A DNA stretch of 64,000 nucleotides from Eleginops maclovinus (lineage: Eukaryota > Chordata > Actinopteri > Perciformes > Eleginopidae), in assembly GCF_036324505.1 (NCBI RefSeq), contig NC_086370.1, positions 2,111,953 through 2,175,952 on the forward strand. Direction: 5' to 3'. Shown piece by piece: positions 12,201 to 24,599 of the stretch; the stretch's first letter is position 1, and each line of letters opens with the position of its first letter. The position numbers and the translations under genes were made by a program. The notes below the pieces were generated by a model. The model made no database searches, was not told the DNA's origin, and saw nothing but the letters and a program-made list of their open reading frames with translations.

Positions 12201-15200
12201 AAATAACTGATTTAGAGATTTTTTTCCTCTCAGGCTGATCTGTTAAACTTTGCCATGAATTATAAATATGCTATATAAAGCCTATTTTTGTATGTGGAAA
12301 TAGAAACAAAGCAAAAAGGAATGACAACTGTAAGGTACAGGTTGACGACTGACCAAAAGCCCCATGAAAAATAAAATGTGTTATATATGTATTTTTATAA
12401 TAGACATAATGTATTATTATATTAAATAATATTATATTTTAATATGTTATTTTATTTAAGGAGCAAATGCACTCTGTTAAACTGTAAAAGTGTAAACTTA
12501 AATTATACTGCATCTACAGGTTGCAAATGAAAATCAGATTGTGATGATTCAGTAACATACACATAACTCTCCAGATTGGTGTTAGACTGTTGGTTCAATA
12601 AAACCATCAAGCATATGGCATTACCTCGAGTTTAAGAAAATGCTTATGAACATTTGTCACTATATTTAGATATTGTGCATATCAAACACTTACTCGATTA
12701 TTGAACGAAAATGTAGCAAATGTATTGATTATATATAGTTATTGTTTTGGTTGCTGTCCTATTTGGGTTAGAGCTTACCATCCAACAAAGGATTTAACAC
12801 GACTGGCACATTGGATGTAAACACTGTAGGAGTGAAAGATTGATGTCTTCGTTCACATGAGTATACAACCCGTCATGTGAGCCAAGTCTTTTGTTCCAAG
12901 TCTCAAGAGGAAATTGCTTGTTTCTGATTTTCATCCATTCTTTGGTTAAGGGTCATTGCTGCTTCACTAATGTTGTTTTCCCCAAAAAATATTATCAATG
13001 TTCAGTATTATGCTTATTCAAAAGTTACAAAAATCATCTTGTGGAGTGTAATTCTTTTTTTGTGGTTTTGTTTTTAGGCTTCTTTATGGGAACATATGAA
13101 GGGTTGCTCTGTGTTTAAAGCATGTAGAATCTAAGCATGTCCAACTTCTGTTTGCGCCATGTGCTTTCATCCAGAAATAGTTGCATGTAATTTTCCACAG
13201 TAAGAAATATGTCTGCTCCTCTGAGGCAATGAAAACGATTTTTATTGTTTGTCATGCACTTGTTAATACTTTGCAATGTTCACACAAATAGGAAATCAAA
13301 CCTACGGTTGAATATTAATTGAATCCCCATTGCCTAAAGAACCAGCTTTAGTCATCAAAGAAACATTATCCATTTTAGAAGATCAGCTTTTATCACTATG
13401 AATTCATTGCATATCTCATCTGATCCACCATATCATGATCCCATCCCTGTTCAGCTGCATATGAAACAGCTGGGTTTCTCTTGATTACATTTTCCTGTCC
13501 AAACTAAAAATATTTATGTAAGCTTGTGTCTTTGACGTGAATCTGTTCACAATTAATTACAGACATGAAAATAAGAGTGGAGATATTATTTTATTTTTCT
13601 CATTTCATTCTCTAAAGCTAAAACCTCATAATGACACTTTTTGACTCTTTGTCACTCTCCAAGTGAAGGTGTGTGCTTGGCTAAATGAAGCCAATGTCAG
13701 GTTGAGTTTCTGCTTTGCCTTGTGTAAAGTTTATAGTCTATCCTGTTGCTAGGAGGACAAATAATTAACAATTTGGCTTTAACAAACATGCATGCATAAA
13801 CTCAGACAATGTTATATGCTTTGTGTTGCATAATGTCATATTTGGCATGCAGATTTTTGTTTGAAAGATGTGGAAGGGATAAATTGAGTCTTGTCTCATG
13901 ATCCTCCCATATTGTCAGAGATATTTTTGCACATTGTTTCAGGCCTGAGTGCATATTCATGGCTATGAAAATGTGTGCATGACAGGATATAATGATGTTA
14001 TAACTTATCACCAATCAATGATAGTGTTTCCCCCCTTCTGAATTACCACTTCAATACTTATTTTATTGATATTAAACTGTATAGTGTGACATCCCATATT
14101 TGGTTTATGCTGATGCCGCTTCAGAACAAAACGTGGAATCATAAGTTCAAAATTGTCCAAAACATCCACAACCAACTCTGATAATAACTTCAATATAAAC
14201 ACATTTCCACCATGTAAATAAACGTAACAGGGGTAATTAAAACCACAAAATTCTCCAAATAAAAAGTAAGAAATGACCAAGGATGAACTCATGGTGAGTG
14301 CATGGTTCGGCGGGACATATGGTTGAGGTAAGCATAGCCACCAGTTAGCATAGTCACCACCCTAGGAGGAAAAAATAATCAATCTTAAATCAAAGAGTGT
14401 ACAGTATGAGAAATGGATGTACTCTCACTGAGGTCACCATGTGGTATTTGACAAGTCATTGGAAAGCTCAATATCGGGGGCTTCAGCCGTAGCCATCTTG
14501 GCATTGGCCACACTGCTAATTTTGCAGCTTATCCAAAAATGGGCAAAGAGGTGGATCAATGTTGGAACTGAGGGAGGCCTAAGGGAAACAGCAGAACAGA
14601 CAGCTAGCACCTAGCTTCCTGTGAGGCACCCGCCTGTCACTCAAAGCAGCCACGCTCTTAATGATGTACACCATTAAGATATCATTTAAAAGGGTTAGTT
14701 TATAAACCCCTGCTGTTGTCATGAAATACACCACATAGACCAAAATTTACTTAAGGCTAAACTTAATCAATTTGTTTTATTTGCCTTAACCCGCTTGTGT
14801 GGTTTTTGTTTCCTAAACCTAACCACAATGTTATAGAACTGTTTCTAAAACACACAGCTTTATGTTACCAAACTTACATTTACTGTATAGATTACAATTA
14901 TACACTCCACCATTACTATTTTTATTAAATGTGTCACATAATCATCTTTCATTTGTGATTTATATTTAGTTTGAATTATTATTATTGCTGGCGGGGTTTG
15001 GTTAAAAAAATGTAAAGAAATGCAAAGTCAAATCAGAACTGTACCAAAGAGATGTTATGTTAAGGAATAAAAACAGTTTTTCAATGTTACCACCTGCACT
15101 TTAATTGTTCTTTTCTCTACACAGTTATACCACATCTCTTATTATCGTAGAGCTTTTCAGCCTCTGATGACACTTCAACTGACACTTCAAGCTCAATTAA

Positions 15201-15869
15201 TCAATTATACTTCGTCTATTCAGCTTAAATATATTTGTACAACTTAAAGGTTTGGATCATTCAGATCTTTACTAATGTGCAGACAACTACTTGCTATGTA
15301 AAGATATTGTGTGGTAATTTCTGGATGAGGAGAAATGAAATCTGTCCCCCTGTGATTTGTTCAGTCGGTCAGAGCATGTGAGTCCCTCAGTGTGGCTGAT
15401 GGTTGCCGCTCTGCACTGTGCCCTTACGGTGGTTACTGTTGAGCTTGTTGTTGTGAAGCCCCTCAGGTGAATAATGCTAGCTCTTTAGCACTGATGCCTT
15501 TGTTTGCCCCCTGAGCTTCTGTAGAGAACCTTCCAACTTTATTTCGATCTTTACCTCCTTTGAGCACTTTTAATTTCCACAGATACTTCGAATGTACACA
15601 TAAATATCCATCAGTAATTTTTTGTCTGCCACTACAACTTTACCTAAGTTTTAACTCCAAAACTTCTGCAGTATTTGAACTTTTGGTTTTGAATATTGTG
15701 CCTTCTGTGGTTCCCTTTGCTCTATTTTAACATGTGTGTACATGGCTGTGTCACCATTGGCAATGATGCTGTAACTATCTCTTTGTGCTATAACTAACTA
15801 TATGTCAGCAAGTGTCAAAGTTGTATCTGTTTCTCTGACAGACATTAATACATCTCCATAAATAACTGT

Positions 15870-16400
15870 CAACCCTTCACCGCCCCACTAACTAATGGTG
15901 TCCCCCAGGGTTCAGTTCTCGATCCCCCTACTCTTCTTCCTAAACAACCTTACCCTCGGTGGAATCCTTCGCCTACCATCTAGTCTACTCCCATATGTCT
16001 TTTGGATATTATATCATGGATGCAAACACTTCCGTCAACTTCTACAAATCCGAAACACTGATCCTCGGCCCACATTCCCTAACCCACTCTGTTGAGTCCT
16101 TCTCACCAACACCCCCCCCCCCCCCCTTCTATCCAGGTCTGCAGCCTTGGTATCATTCTCAACCCAACCCTCTTGCCTCTACCTAATGCAGACCACGACT
16201 AAAACATAACCTGCCTCAAACCATTTCTATCTTATTGGCTACAGAAACACTTATCCATGCCCTCATCACTTCTAAACTCAACTTCTGCAACTCTGTGGAA
16301 CCCCAAACAAATAAAATACGTCCAGAACCCCACTACCCATCTGCTCAGCTCTTCCTCCTGTTCAACTTCTCCCCCCACCTCATCACTGTTTTGACTATTT
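15870..16400 (+). mobile_element. L2/Maui-like LINE reverse-transcriptase relic
   Basis: Broken frames contain hallmarks of the L2-clade reverse transcriptase C-terminal half. These are NGVPQGSVL at about 15894-15920, a KSETLILGP-like block near 16045-16075, an LGIILNPTL-like block near 16148-16172, and ETLIHALITSKLNFCNS near 16241-16291. Frameshifts, stops and a poly-C run make it non-functional. Confidence 0.75.
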
Positions 16401-16444
16401 GGACAGTTTGTTTGTTTTTTTATTTCCTTGCATATTGTGTTTTT

Positions 16445-16735
16445 AGGGCGGGCATTGGCTAAGTCTGAAGGGACTTGGCTTGGTAATCAAAGGATCGCCG
16501 GTTCAAGTCGCGATCGGACCAAGATCATACGGAGTGTTGACTGATATCTGGAAAGATAAAAGTTCACCTCCTGGGTACTGCCGAGGTTGCCCTTTAGGAA
16601 GGCACCAAACCCCTAACCGGGCCGCCTCAGTTTGCTCTGAGATCTCTCCGTGAAATAGAAAATGCATGTGGATGCATTCAGACCTAGACAACTGAGTGAA
16701 CACCTGAAGGTTCTTCTTCTTCATTTTTCATTTAT
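16445..16735 (+). mobile_element. tRNA-derived SINE (V-SINE-like)
   Basis: The head has a polymerase III A box (GGCTAAGTCTG) and B box (GGTTCAAGTCG) about 40 bases apart. The body contains TTCACCTCCTGGGTACTGCC and GAGGTTGCCCTTTAGGAAGG, the conserved core of a widespread fish SINE. The 3' end is TTCTTCTTCTTCATT. It probably inserted beside the LINE relic. Confidence 0.8.
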
Positions 16736-16985
16736 GAATGTTTATATTAAATTAATTTTTGTAAAGTTTCTTTGAGTATTTGTATTGCTATATATTTGAT
16801 GAGTATACTGTGTATGTATGACACTACTTGTGAAATAAAACTAAATTTGTAGAATGTACTTCAAATGTAATTAATTCCTTTAATTTTCTTTGTTTTAGTG
16901 CCATCTTTTTAAACTAATAGTGTTTTCATTTTTTTGTCTATATCTTTCCCCTCTGGGGGACGAATAAAGGTATTCTTATTCTGAT
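16736..16985 (+). mobile_element. LINE-type 3' tail
   Basis: A+T-rich sequence ends in CTCTGGGGGACGAATAAAGG then TATTCTTATTCTGAT, resembling the terminal stutter of fish L2-like LINEs. The family assignment is weak. Confidence 0.45.
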
Positions 16986-17110
16986 ATACATATATATATG
17001 TATATCAGAATTCTAAACATCCAAACAAAAAAACATTACATATATATATATATATATATATATATGTAATGTTTTTTATATTTATGTAATGGTTTTTGTT
17101 TAGATGTTTA
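16981..17110. repeat. A+T-rich inverted repeat just upstream of the pitx3 TATA box
   Basis: A small palindrome (CTGATATACATATATATATG then TATATCAG, 16981-17008) is followed by a larger one. The left arm at 17014-17041 (AAACATCCAAACAAAAAAAC then ATTACAT) pairs with 17083-17110 (ATGTAATGGTTTTTGTTTAG then ATGTTTA), around a (TA)n core at 17040-17065. Only a few mismatches are present. Confidence 0.85.
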
Positions 17111-17156
17111 ACGTTTGTCCTAAAACGTAGACACTAGCTCCAGCAGTGCAGGTAGA

Positions 17157-17164
17157 TATAAAAA
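17157..17164 (+). promoter_or_regulatory. pitx3: pitx3 candidate TATA box
   Basis: TATAAAAA lies upstream of the leader exon that ends at a strong GTAAGT donor (17680). It predicts transcription starting near 17187. It is the best core-promoter element in the region, but an alternative downstream start is possible. Confidence 0.6.
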
Positions 17165-17186
17165 GCTGCTCTGTGGCGGCTGCAGG

Positions 17187-17679
17187 GAGGAAGAGATGGA
17201 GAGAGGAGTGTTTGTAGACAAAGAACCAATGGAAAAGGGAGGTGGGGGAGTGTGTATGTGTTTGCACTTTGAGTGAATGCGTGCGTGAGTGAGAGAGAGA
17301 AAAGAGAAAGAGAGAGAGAGTGAGAGAGAGTAGGGGCCGCCCTTTCTACAGCGGACCTGTCACACATAATATTTAGCATGAAGTAACCCCCCCCCCACAC
17401 ACACACACACACACCCTCCTCCTCCTCCCTATACACTGTGTGGGGATCAAGCCTCACTTCTCCACAGCCTTCAGGTCTGACAGCACACAGGGAAGAAGAG
17501 AAGAAGAAGGAAAGTGTCCAAACTTACTCTCTGTTCCTCTGACTGTTTCTGAGCCTGACCGACGCACCGGGAAACTTTTTGTCCATGTCACCAGCAACCC
17601 TGAGGCCAGGACAACCATCAGCCTGCAGCCAAACCCAAAGTCTTTTCCACGGATTAATTTAACCAAACCGGGATTTGAT
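17187..17679 (+). other. pitx3: pitx3 non-coding exon 1 (5' UTR)
   Basis: The predicted leader runs from about 30 bases after the TATA box to GGATTTGAT|GTAAGT. Vertebrate pitx3 has a non-coding first exon and an ATG in exon 2, as here. The exon contains GA-rich, poly-C and short CA runs at about 17285-17415. The 5' end is uncertain, and the GA/CA-rich half might instead be promoter DNA, leaving a shorter exon ending at 17679. Confidence 0.5.
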
Positions 17680-17717
17680 GTAAGTGTAAATTAACCGCGT
17701 TTTGTTTTCTCCTCATG

Positions 17718-17718
<1 letters not shown>

Positions 17719-17758
<40 letters not shown>
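17719..17758. repeat. (TG)n microsatellite followed by CG-alternating run
   Basis: About 40 bases of TG, continuing into GCGCGCGCGCGTGTGTT. This alternating purine-pyrimidine run is Z-DNA-prone and starts about 40 bases after the pitx3 exon 1 donor. Confidence 0.95.
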
Positions 17759-17766
<8 letters not shown>

Positions 17767-18330
17767 CGTGTGTTCACGATCCAGCCAGCTCATTTTATTG
17801 TGTGCGTAAAAGTTTACTAAAGCTGCCCGATATAAAGCAGGGGCTTTATCAACGCTACAATCTGCGGCTTTCGGAAGAGAAGAGACAGGTCAGGCAGAGA
17901 AACATGTATCTCATTCTATTGCTTCCTCCTTCATACAAAATGCTACAAATTACAAAACAAATATTTGTTTAACTTTAGTTAATTGTAATAGCTGAAACAC
18001 TCTCTGCGGAAAGGCCCGTGTCATTTTAGGCCCGCAGAACGCTTAGCTTTTATTTTAACCTTTGTACATTAGTGCTGTTTGTATCAGTTTTATAAGTTCC
18101 CCTGTGTGAGGGGATCGTAGAGAGCATTTACGAAGTAACAGCCTGTGGAGTCATGAATCATCCTCTCCAGAGCATGTTATGTTCCTCCAAAATCCGAAGA
18201 CTCCAAAGTGGCAGTCGTTGTGAAAATATCTAAATATTTGGGAGGTCAAAAATATCTGGGGATGTTGAGGAAATTGATAGGTGGCAGGTGGCTGCCGGGG
18301 CAACAGGAGACCGTGGACAGAAAAACAAAG

Positions 18331-18342
18331 CCCCCCCCCCCC

Positions 18343-18404
<62 letters not shown>
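18331..18404. repeat. poly-C followed by (CA)30
   Basis: Fifteen C residues (18331-18345) run into an uninterrupted CA tract (18345-18404) in pitx3 intron 1. Confidence 0.96.
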
Positions 18405-18405
<1 letters not shown>

Positions 18406-18540
18406 GTGAGCACCCGCCACAAACGAACTTATAATAACAAACACTCATAATATATTTTCATGCACATTCAAAACAACATGACACGATCATTTTAACTTCT
18501 CAATATTTAAGAATGTTGTTTTATGGACAATTAATTCGTA

Positions 18541-18571
<31 letters not shown>

Positions 18572-18756
18572 TATCACTTTGATAAACACAATTATATAAC
18601 AATCAAAGAAAATAACAAGTTAAATTAAATGAAGGTCAGTTTAACTCTCATGCTTAATTTCAAATTAAAAATATTTCGGTCAATATTAATTTTAAAAATA
18701 CTTTCTTTTGTCCCGCGGCCTGCTGTTGTGCAGATGCGGATACATTGTGAAACAGC

Positions 18757-18760
<4 letters not shown>

Positions 18761-18796
<36 letters not shown>
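18761..18796. repeat. (TA)n microsatellite
   Basis: About 36 bases of TA in pitx3 intron 1. Confidence 0.95.
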
Positions 18797-18799
<3 letters not shown>

Positions 18800-19698
18800 C
18801 ATTGAATCAAATAAATTAAATAAAGTTAAATAAATGAAAGTGTAGTGAGAAATGATATTCAACATCAGGACGATCAAAGGCCTAATGCAGTAAATTAAAA
18901 GGCTACGGTTCGTTTTGCTCACATATTTCATTTCGTTATTTTATGCCCGTACTTATAAATGTCATTTTTTATTTCTAAAAAACAAATCAAAATTTAGATT
19001 AATGGATGAAGACACCCTAGTTTGATTTCCTCCTGCAGGCTTTAGGTTGCAGCCTCAGCTCTTTTGCATGTGTTCCCGGGTCATCCCATGTAAATAACAT
19101 TTGTTTAATGGAACATCGTTTGTCCTCAGACTCAACGTACATTTGCAGCGCTTGTACAGGGCCGGGCCGCGGGCCGCGGGCTGCAGAGAGGCAACCCTGC
19201 AGCACAGTCTTTGATCAGATTAATACGTTTTATTTAAAATATATATCTATCAATTTAGTTTGTCAGGAACAACCTCATTGTTCTTAACAAGTGGGAACCC
19301 GCATTAGACCGTAACTTCATGATCTAGTGAAATTACATATTCACAAAGGGTTTCCAATAGTTTAAAAAGCGTTAAGAAAAAAAAGCTAAAATAAATACCA
19401 AAATTCACAGCAATGAAAATGTGTTCAAATGAAAGCGGTAGTCAGGATATTCAAATTATTTAAATCTAAATTGTTTAATTTAAGGGAAAAACGGAAACTT
19501 GCTTGACTCGCATTTTCAAAGTATTATCGCCATATAACTTCGTAATGCATCCTTAATAAAATGATCAATGACTGCGTCATATTTTTTTGCCTATGGACTC
19601 ACTTCGTTAATATAACTATTTTAATATAGGCTAAATTAGATACCTTGTTATATAGCAGAGTGAAATAAAATGATATTTTTTGGGGTGTACAGGAAAAA

Positions 19699-19798
<100 letters not shown>

Positions 19799-19839
19799 GT
19801 CCTGCTCGGCCTCTCTCTCTCAATCATATGCAAATGGCT

Positions 19840-20070
19840 GTTATAGGAGGGCAGAAATTAACATCTACAAACATTGGACTGAAATTCCATCTGCCGTCTC
19901 TTCGAGGAGGCCCTTAATAAGTTCTCAGACAGCAAAGTGACACACATCTTAATCAACTCTTAATCCCGGGAATTAATTCACCACGCGTTTATGAATAATT
20001 CCCGCGCTAATGTCTGCAGTCCGTGGAAATGCAAGCAGTCTGCCGCGCGCACCGCCAGATGGACTCGGCC
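19840..20070 (+). promoter_or_regulatory. Candidate conserved non-coding element in pitx3 intron 1
   Basis: The stretch is non-repetitive and unlike the A+T-rich surroundings. It contains CTTAATCCCGGGAATTAATT near 19960-19980, a bicoid-class TAATCC site of the kind bound by K50 homeodomains such as Pitx. TAATTC and TTTATGAATAAT motifs and a CG-rich segment follow. This is inferred from composition and motif content only. Confidence 0.35.
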
Positions 20071-20329
20071 ATCTCCCGAAAATGAGAGGATTTTTACTTC
20101 CATTATTATTATTTTTTTATTATTATCAGCAGATATATTTTAATGAGATCGCTGTCACCAGCTTATGCAAAACGCTTGCGCTTATGCAAACTGGAGACTC
20201 TCATCTTGCTGCTGATCATCTGAGAACAGGAGGCCTCAGCAGAGTTCACAGAGTGATTTAAGAGCATGTCAGGTGGAAGCACCAGTGCTCCAGGAAATAG
20301 ACTGGGCCTTCTGATGTCCAAAATAAAGA

Positions 20330-20640
20330 TTGAGATTCAAAGCTCTTATATTGCACAGCAGCTAGTGTAGTTATGGCAATACAATCTTAAATCCCAGGCT
20401 CCTTCAACAATGCAACATACATATAGATAAGACATCAAACAATATAAATAGTGCAAAAAGAATGGACAATGTGACCAATGTGCAAGTACATTTGTAAGAC
20501 CTAAACATGTGAAATATACATGATGAGCTATAAACAGAATGTAAAAATAAATACTGTACAGGAAAAAAATACAGTTTATTGTAATAATAAATACATATGT
20601 GGAGAGGAGGGTAAAAGCTTCAGTTTTATTTTGGATTGTC
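20330..20640 (-). mobile_element. LINE 3' fragment (TTGCATTGTTGGAG family), reverse orientation
   Basis: The text GTGTAGTTATGGCAATACAA, CTTCAACAATGCAACATAC, AGTGCAAAAAG and ACAGTTTATTGTAATAATAA recurs at 37110-37450. It also recurs as the reverse complement of 41570-41755 and 44735-44885. These are copies of one LINE 3' region. Confidence 0.65.
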
Positions 20641-22257
20641 ATTAAATTCACTCAGGAGTCACTTCAGTGTGAGCCTCAGAACTCCAGCACTGTCAGCCCC
20701 TCTGCTTGTTAGCTCAGTGATAGCTTGTTGGCCATATTGAGATCAGGGAGGGGGGCTCTTGATTTTGAAATATAATCATGTGGCGCCCCTGGTGCACGTG
20801 TAGGTGGTTGGAAAGAGGGGGGGGGGGGGTAATGACACCTTGCTCTGGACAAAATGACTGGCTTGCATCACCTGCACCCCTCCTCTCTGCCAAACCTCTG
20901 AGCATCATACTGTCATCAGGCCGTGTGTCCATCCATCACATTGCACATTTAGCCCTGGGACTGGATCACATTTATTATTCTGAACAAAATACTGGACCTC
21001 ACTCATACTGGACCCAGGCCCTGCACTCACAAGGGGACAGCTGCTGCCCTTCAGGCGGGGCCTAACTGAACTGGCAGCCCTGGGCCCTGTGTGCGGAGAC
21101 TCAGAATTTAAATCCAGAAGAAAATGCTCAGCACACATCTACAGCAGAGGTAATGCTGCTTCAAAAACAAAGACATGCTCTACTTGGGTCTTTTTAAAAA
21201 GTGAAATATGCCCTCTGTGACTTTGCTGTGTGCTGTGCTCTCAACAAAGGGAAAGCTCTGATTTAGCTTCTTCCACGGGATATAAAACAGTTTGGCCTTT
21301 ATTGAAATAAGCGTTAGGGATCCTCCAGCTCAGGTGATAGCATGATGATTGGATTTGTTTGCCAGATCAGTGATTTGCCTGCATCTCATTAGATGTTGGC
21401 AGGTGTCGAAACACTGCTTACAGCTCCATCAGATCAGGCTCGCCGAAATGTCACATCTCACATTTGATGTAGACAAATCGACCAGGCAAAACGATCTGAA
21501 AAACCAACATATGGACTTTAATTGAAATACTGACATACTATTTGATTGTTAACCTTTTGAAATCCCATAACAGATGAATCATTTTCTGTTGAGTCATTTA
21601 ACTAAACACAGAAAAATAAACAATATTTGCTTGGTCATGAACAGGAGTAAGACTAATCCTTGTGACCCACAGAGCGATGAGAGGCGCATTAATCCAGATC
21701 CTCACAGAGGTAATCTCTCTGCTGGGAGACTGACCTCACCCTCAGTCTTGCTCCTGTTTTCCCAGCAACGCTGTGGCCCCCGGCCCTTCGCAGAAAACCC
21801 ATTTTCCTGTCTCGTAATCTTATGTGAAATGCTCCCATCATTCTCACGGATTCTAAACAAAAACAGATGCAGGTTTTTCTTTAAAGTCTCTGGAAAATGT
21901 TGCTTGTGTGAAGTGAAAAATATGAAAAGTGCATGGGGTGGCATTTTTAAAGGTTGATGTGTGCATGTCGAAGCAAGACGGCAGATGTGTTTGATGGATG
22001 TTAGCTCACCTATCAGATGTCACAGATATTCAGTGGTAATAAGGTGCTAAACCTTTAATCAGAATATGCAGGTTGGCTTTGTGGAGCATTATGTAGCTTG
22101 TCAGAGTGACTGATGCTATGTTAAGTGTGGGTTAGGAAGAGTATAAGAGGGAGAACAGTGATGACATGTGTGCCAGATTCAAATCATTGTATAGCTGTGT
22201 GGGAATGACAAATCAACTTATATCTGATGAGTTACTCACTCATCATTATGGATGATA

Positions 22258-22474
22258 CACTGAGAAAACAAAGACACATTCGCTATAATTACATGTATTG
22301 TGTCAACAGATCCCACAAAACTTTATTAGGTTAGTTGAAAACAATAATATTAAGTTTAAATAAACAATATTAGGGTGAACCTAATGTTTTTGCTTTCAAC
22401 TAACCTAATACAGTTGTGTGAAATTTGTTGACATAATACATTTGATAAAAGTCAATGTTTCAGTTTTTTCAGTG
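22258..22474. mobile_element. Hairpin MITE, CACTGA...TCAGTG family, copy 1
   Basis: About 217 bases that are nearly self-complementary. TGTGTCAACAGATCCCACAA then TTAGGTTAGTTGAAA on the left faces TTTCAACTAACCTAATACAG then TTGTGTGAAATTTGTTGACA on the right. The ends are CACTGAG...TTTCAGTG. TA precedes the left end; the right flank is TT. It shares ends and arms with copies at 26484 and 58940. Confidence 0.85.
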
Positions 22475-23257
22475 TTAATTTTAAACAATTAGTGCAATTT
22501 GCTTTTTGTCTGAATTTCTTCAAGATTTTTTAGACAATGACTATTTAATGATTATGTTATAAAATGTGTCTGTGTTGGGTTTTATGATCCATGTGTCTTA
22601 GTGTTCATTCCGAGGTCATGTCCTAATGTGTTGGGGAATATGGCCTTTTATAATCTACAGTTCTTCATCATAACAGATCAGGGGTTTGAAGAGTAGTTAT
22701 GATACCTTGTTGGTTAGTATTTATCAGTGATACGGTGTCCCTGACACGTTGTTCAGCTTGCCCACGCTAACATCTGGTTGATATAAAGGACTGATGTTCA
22801 GAGAGCGCAGGGGAAATTATGTCATTTCAACTATTTCAACCGGTGACAGTGAGTCTGGTTCAAGAGTTCAACCCAGTTTTACAATGTGCTGTTGGCTGTG
22901 GTTGTGGTTGGGGGGGTTATGTTTGACACCATGCCATGCTCTGTACTCCGCCTCCCCCCAACGAGGTTTCGGATTTAACCCGAGCAGAAGTCACATGTGA
23001 CTGGCACACAAAGGGCTGGCATGGTGGCAAACAGATCGCAGGGAAACACGGGGGGTGGAGGGGGGCACACGCCTTCCCTAGAATAGCTATAATACATTGC
23101 TTCTATGGCTTGTAACCTCAGTGGTGAACACTGGGACAGCAAGATGTTAAAGGGTTTGACTCCGACTGGATCTGAAGACCCTCCTCTGACCCTGTTCACT
23201 TCAGGACTCACAGCAGTGTCCTGGGAGGGAGGGAGAATACATCAGGAGTGTAAACAG

Positions 23258-23741
23258 CAGTGGTGGAAAAAGTAATCAGATTATTTTGAGTAAAAGTACC
23301 AATACCACACTAAAAATATTCAGTTTCAAGTTAAACTACTGCATCTGGAATGATAATTAAGTAAAAGTATGTAAGTATGTTTAGGTACATGTACGTACTA
23401 ATTGCAGAAAAAACATTTTAATATTTTTAATATCTTAGAAAAAGCAGAAAATCTTGACATATAAGGAGCTGGAACTGTCAAATATTTTTGAAAAAAAACA
23501 ACAAATAATCATATTTTAAAATATTGAAGGTTTTGTCTGTCAAAATCTGAAGGTATAAAGTAACTACTGTATATACATCTTTAAAATGAATTTAGTGGAG
23601 TAAATAGTAAAACATTTTCTTCCAAAATGTAGTAGAGGAGAAGTACAAAGCATGAAATGAAAATGCTCGGGTAAAGTACAAGTACCTCAAATTTGTACTC
23701 AAGTACAGTACTTGAGTAAATGTACTTACTTTCCACTTCTG
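23258..23741. mobile_element. hAT-type non-autonomous transposon with exact 8-bp target duplication
   Basis: The element starts CAGTGGTGGAAAAAGTAATC. Its right end, on the opposite strand, starts CAGAAGTGGAAAGTAAGTAC. GTAAACAG occurs at both 23250-23257 and 23742-23749, an exact 8-base duplication as expected for hAT insertion. The 484-base body is full of AAGTA/TACTT motifs and has no transposase. Related, more decayed copies occur at about 24600, 34972, 41870, 51062 and 62403. Confidence 0.9.
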
Positions 23742-24295
23742 GTAAACAGTAACACACTGAGTGAATGTGGGCTCTGCCTGCTTCATATCCTTTATTTACA
23801 ATATAAATACTTGTTTGCTGCTTCTCATAGAGATTTCACATTTAGTCTTTTCTGTGACTTTTCCTGACTCTTGTATTTTTCCAGCTGAATAACTTGTCAG
23901 ATCACAGGGATAATAATTTAACGACATGAGGAGAATGGAGTCAAACTGTTTATGCCACTTTTCTGATCAAACACGTGTGTAGTGTTAGACAAATATGATG
24001 TTTAGTTGTTACTTCATATATATCCATAAACCCTGTCCACATATTGAAGCTGTTAACTGCTCTGGGATGAAGCAAACGGCCAGTTATTTCTGGGTAACAG
24101 GTCCACTTCGGCGGCTAGAATCTAGCTTGGAAATGTCATCGTGTATTTTACAGCAACAACTCTGCTGCTCTCACCATGCAGCCCAGAATAGAGAAAGATC
24201 ATGGGCTCTGTTATAGCTGCTGATGTCAGCCTCAGATACAGGATCAGGATTACAACCACAAGCAGGGTGAACGGAAAGATCAAAGGGAAAAATAG

Positions 24296-24298
<3 letters not shown>

Positions 24299-24383
<85 letters not shown>
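24299..24383. repeat. (CA)42 microsatellite
   Basis: About 85 bases of CA in pitx3 intron 1, about 1.3 kb upstream of the complementary TG tract at exon 2. Confidence 0.97.
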
Positions 24384-24385
<2 letters not shown>

Positions 24386-24599
24386 GATTTAAATGAACTG
24401 ATGTTTCCCTATTAAGGAGTCCATAAGAATACTGCAGTGGTTTTTTGGGGAGGTGTTTCCCAACCAAAAGACACAGAAGGCACATGATGGAACTGAGAAT
24501 GTAATGAATAAGGTTTTATTGTGTTTAATATATTTATTGAGAGATGCTTGTGCTCCACATTGGAAGACTAAGTTTTCTGAATACTTCAGTACGACAGTG

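Larger units (their letters stand above)
11201..17150. other. gbf1-pitx3 divergent intergenic region
   Basis: About 6 kb between two head-to-head genes. It holds a 23-bp minisatellite (11867-11959), a LINE 3' tail (about 12000-12200), an L2-like reverse-transcriptase relic (15870-16400), a tRNA-derived SINE (16445-16735) and an A+T-rich inverted repeat (16981-17110). Between 12200 and 15870 I see A+T-rich DNA without a recognisable gene or repeat. Divergent promoters or pitx3 enhancers could lie here, but no specific site is provable by eye. Confidence 0.6.

Noticed and set aside
16445..16520. Possible tRNA gene
   Set aside because: A and B boxes are present, but the sequence continues into a SINE body and no full cloverleaf or acceptor stem is evident.
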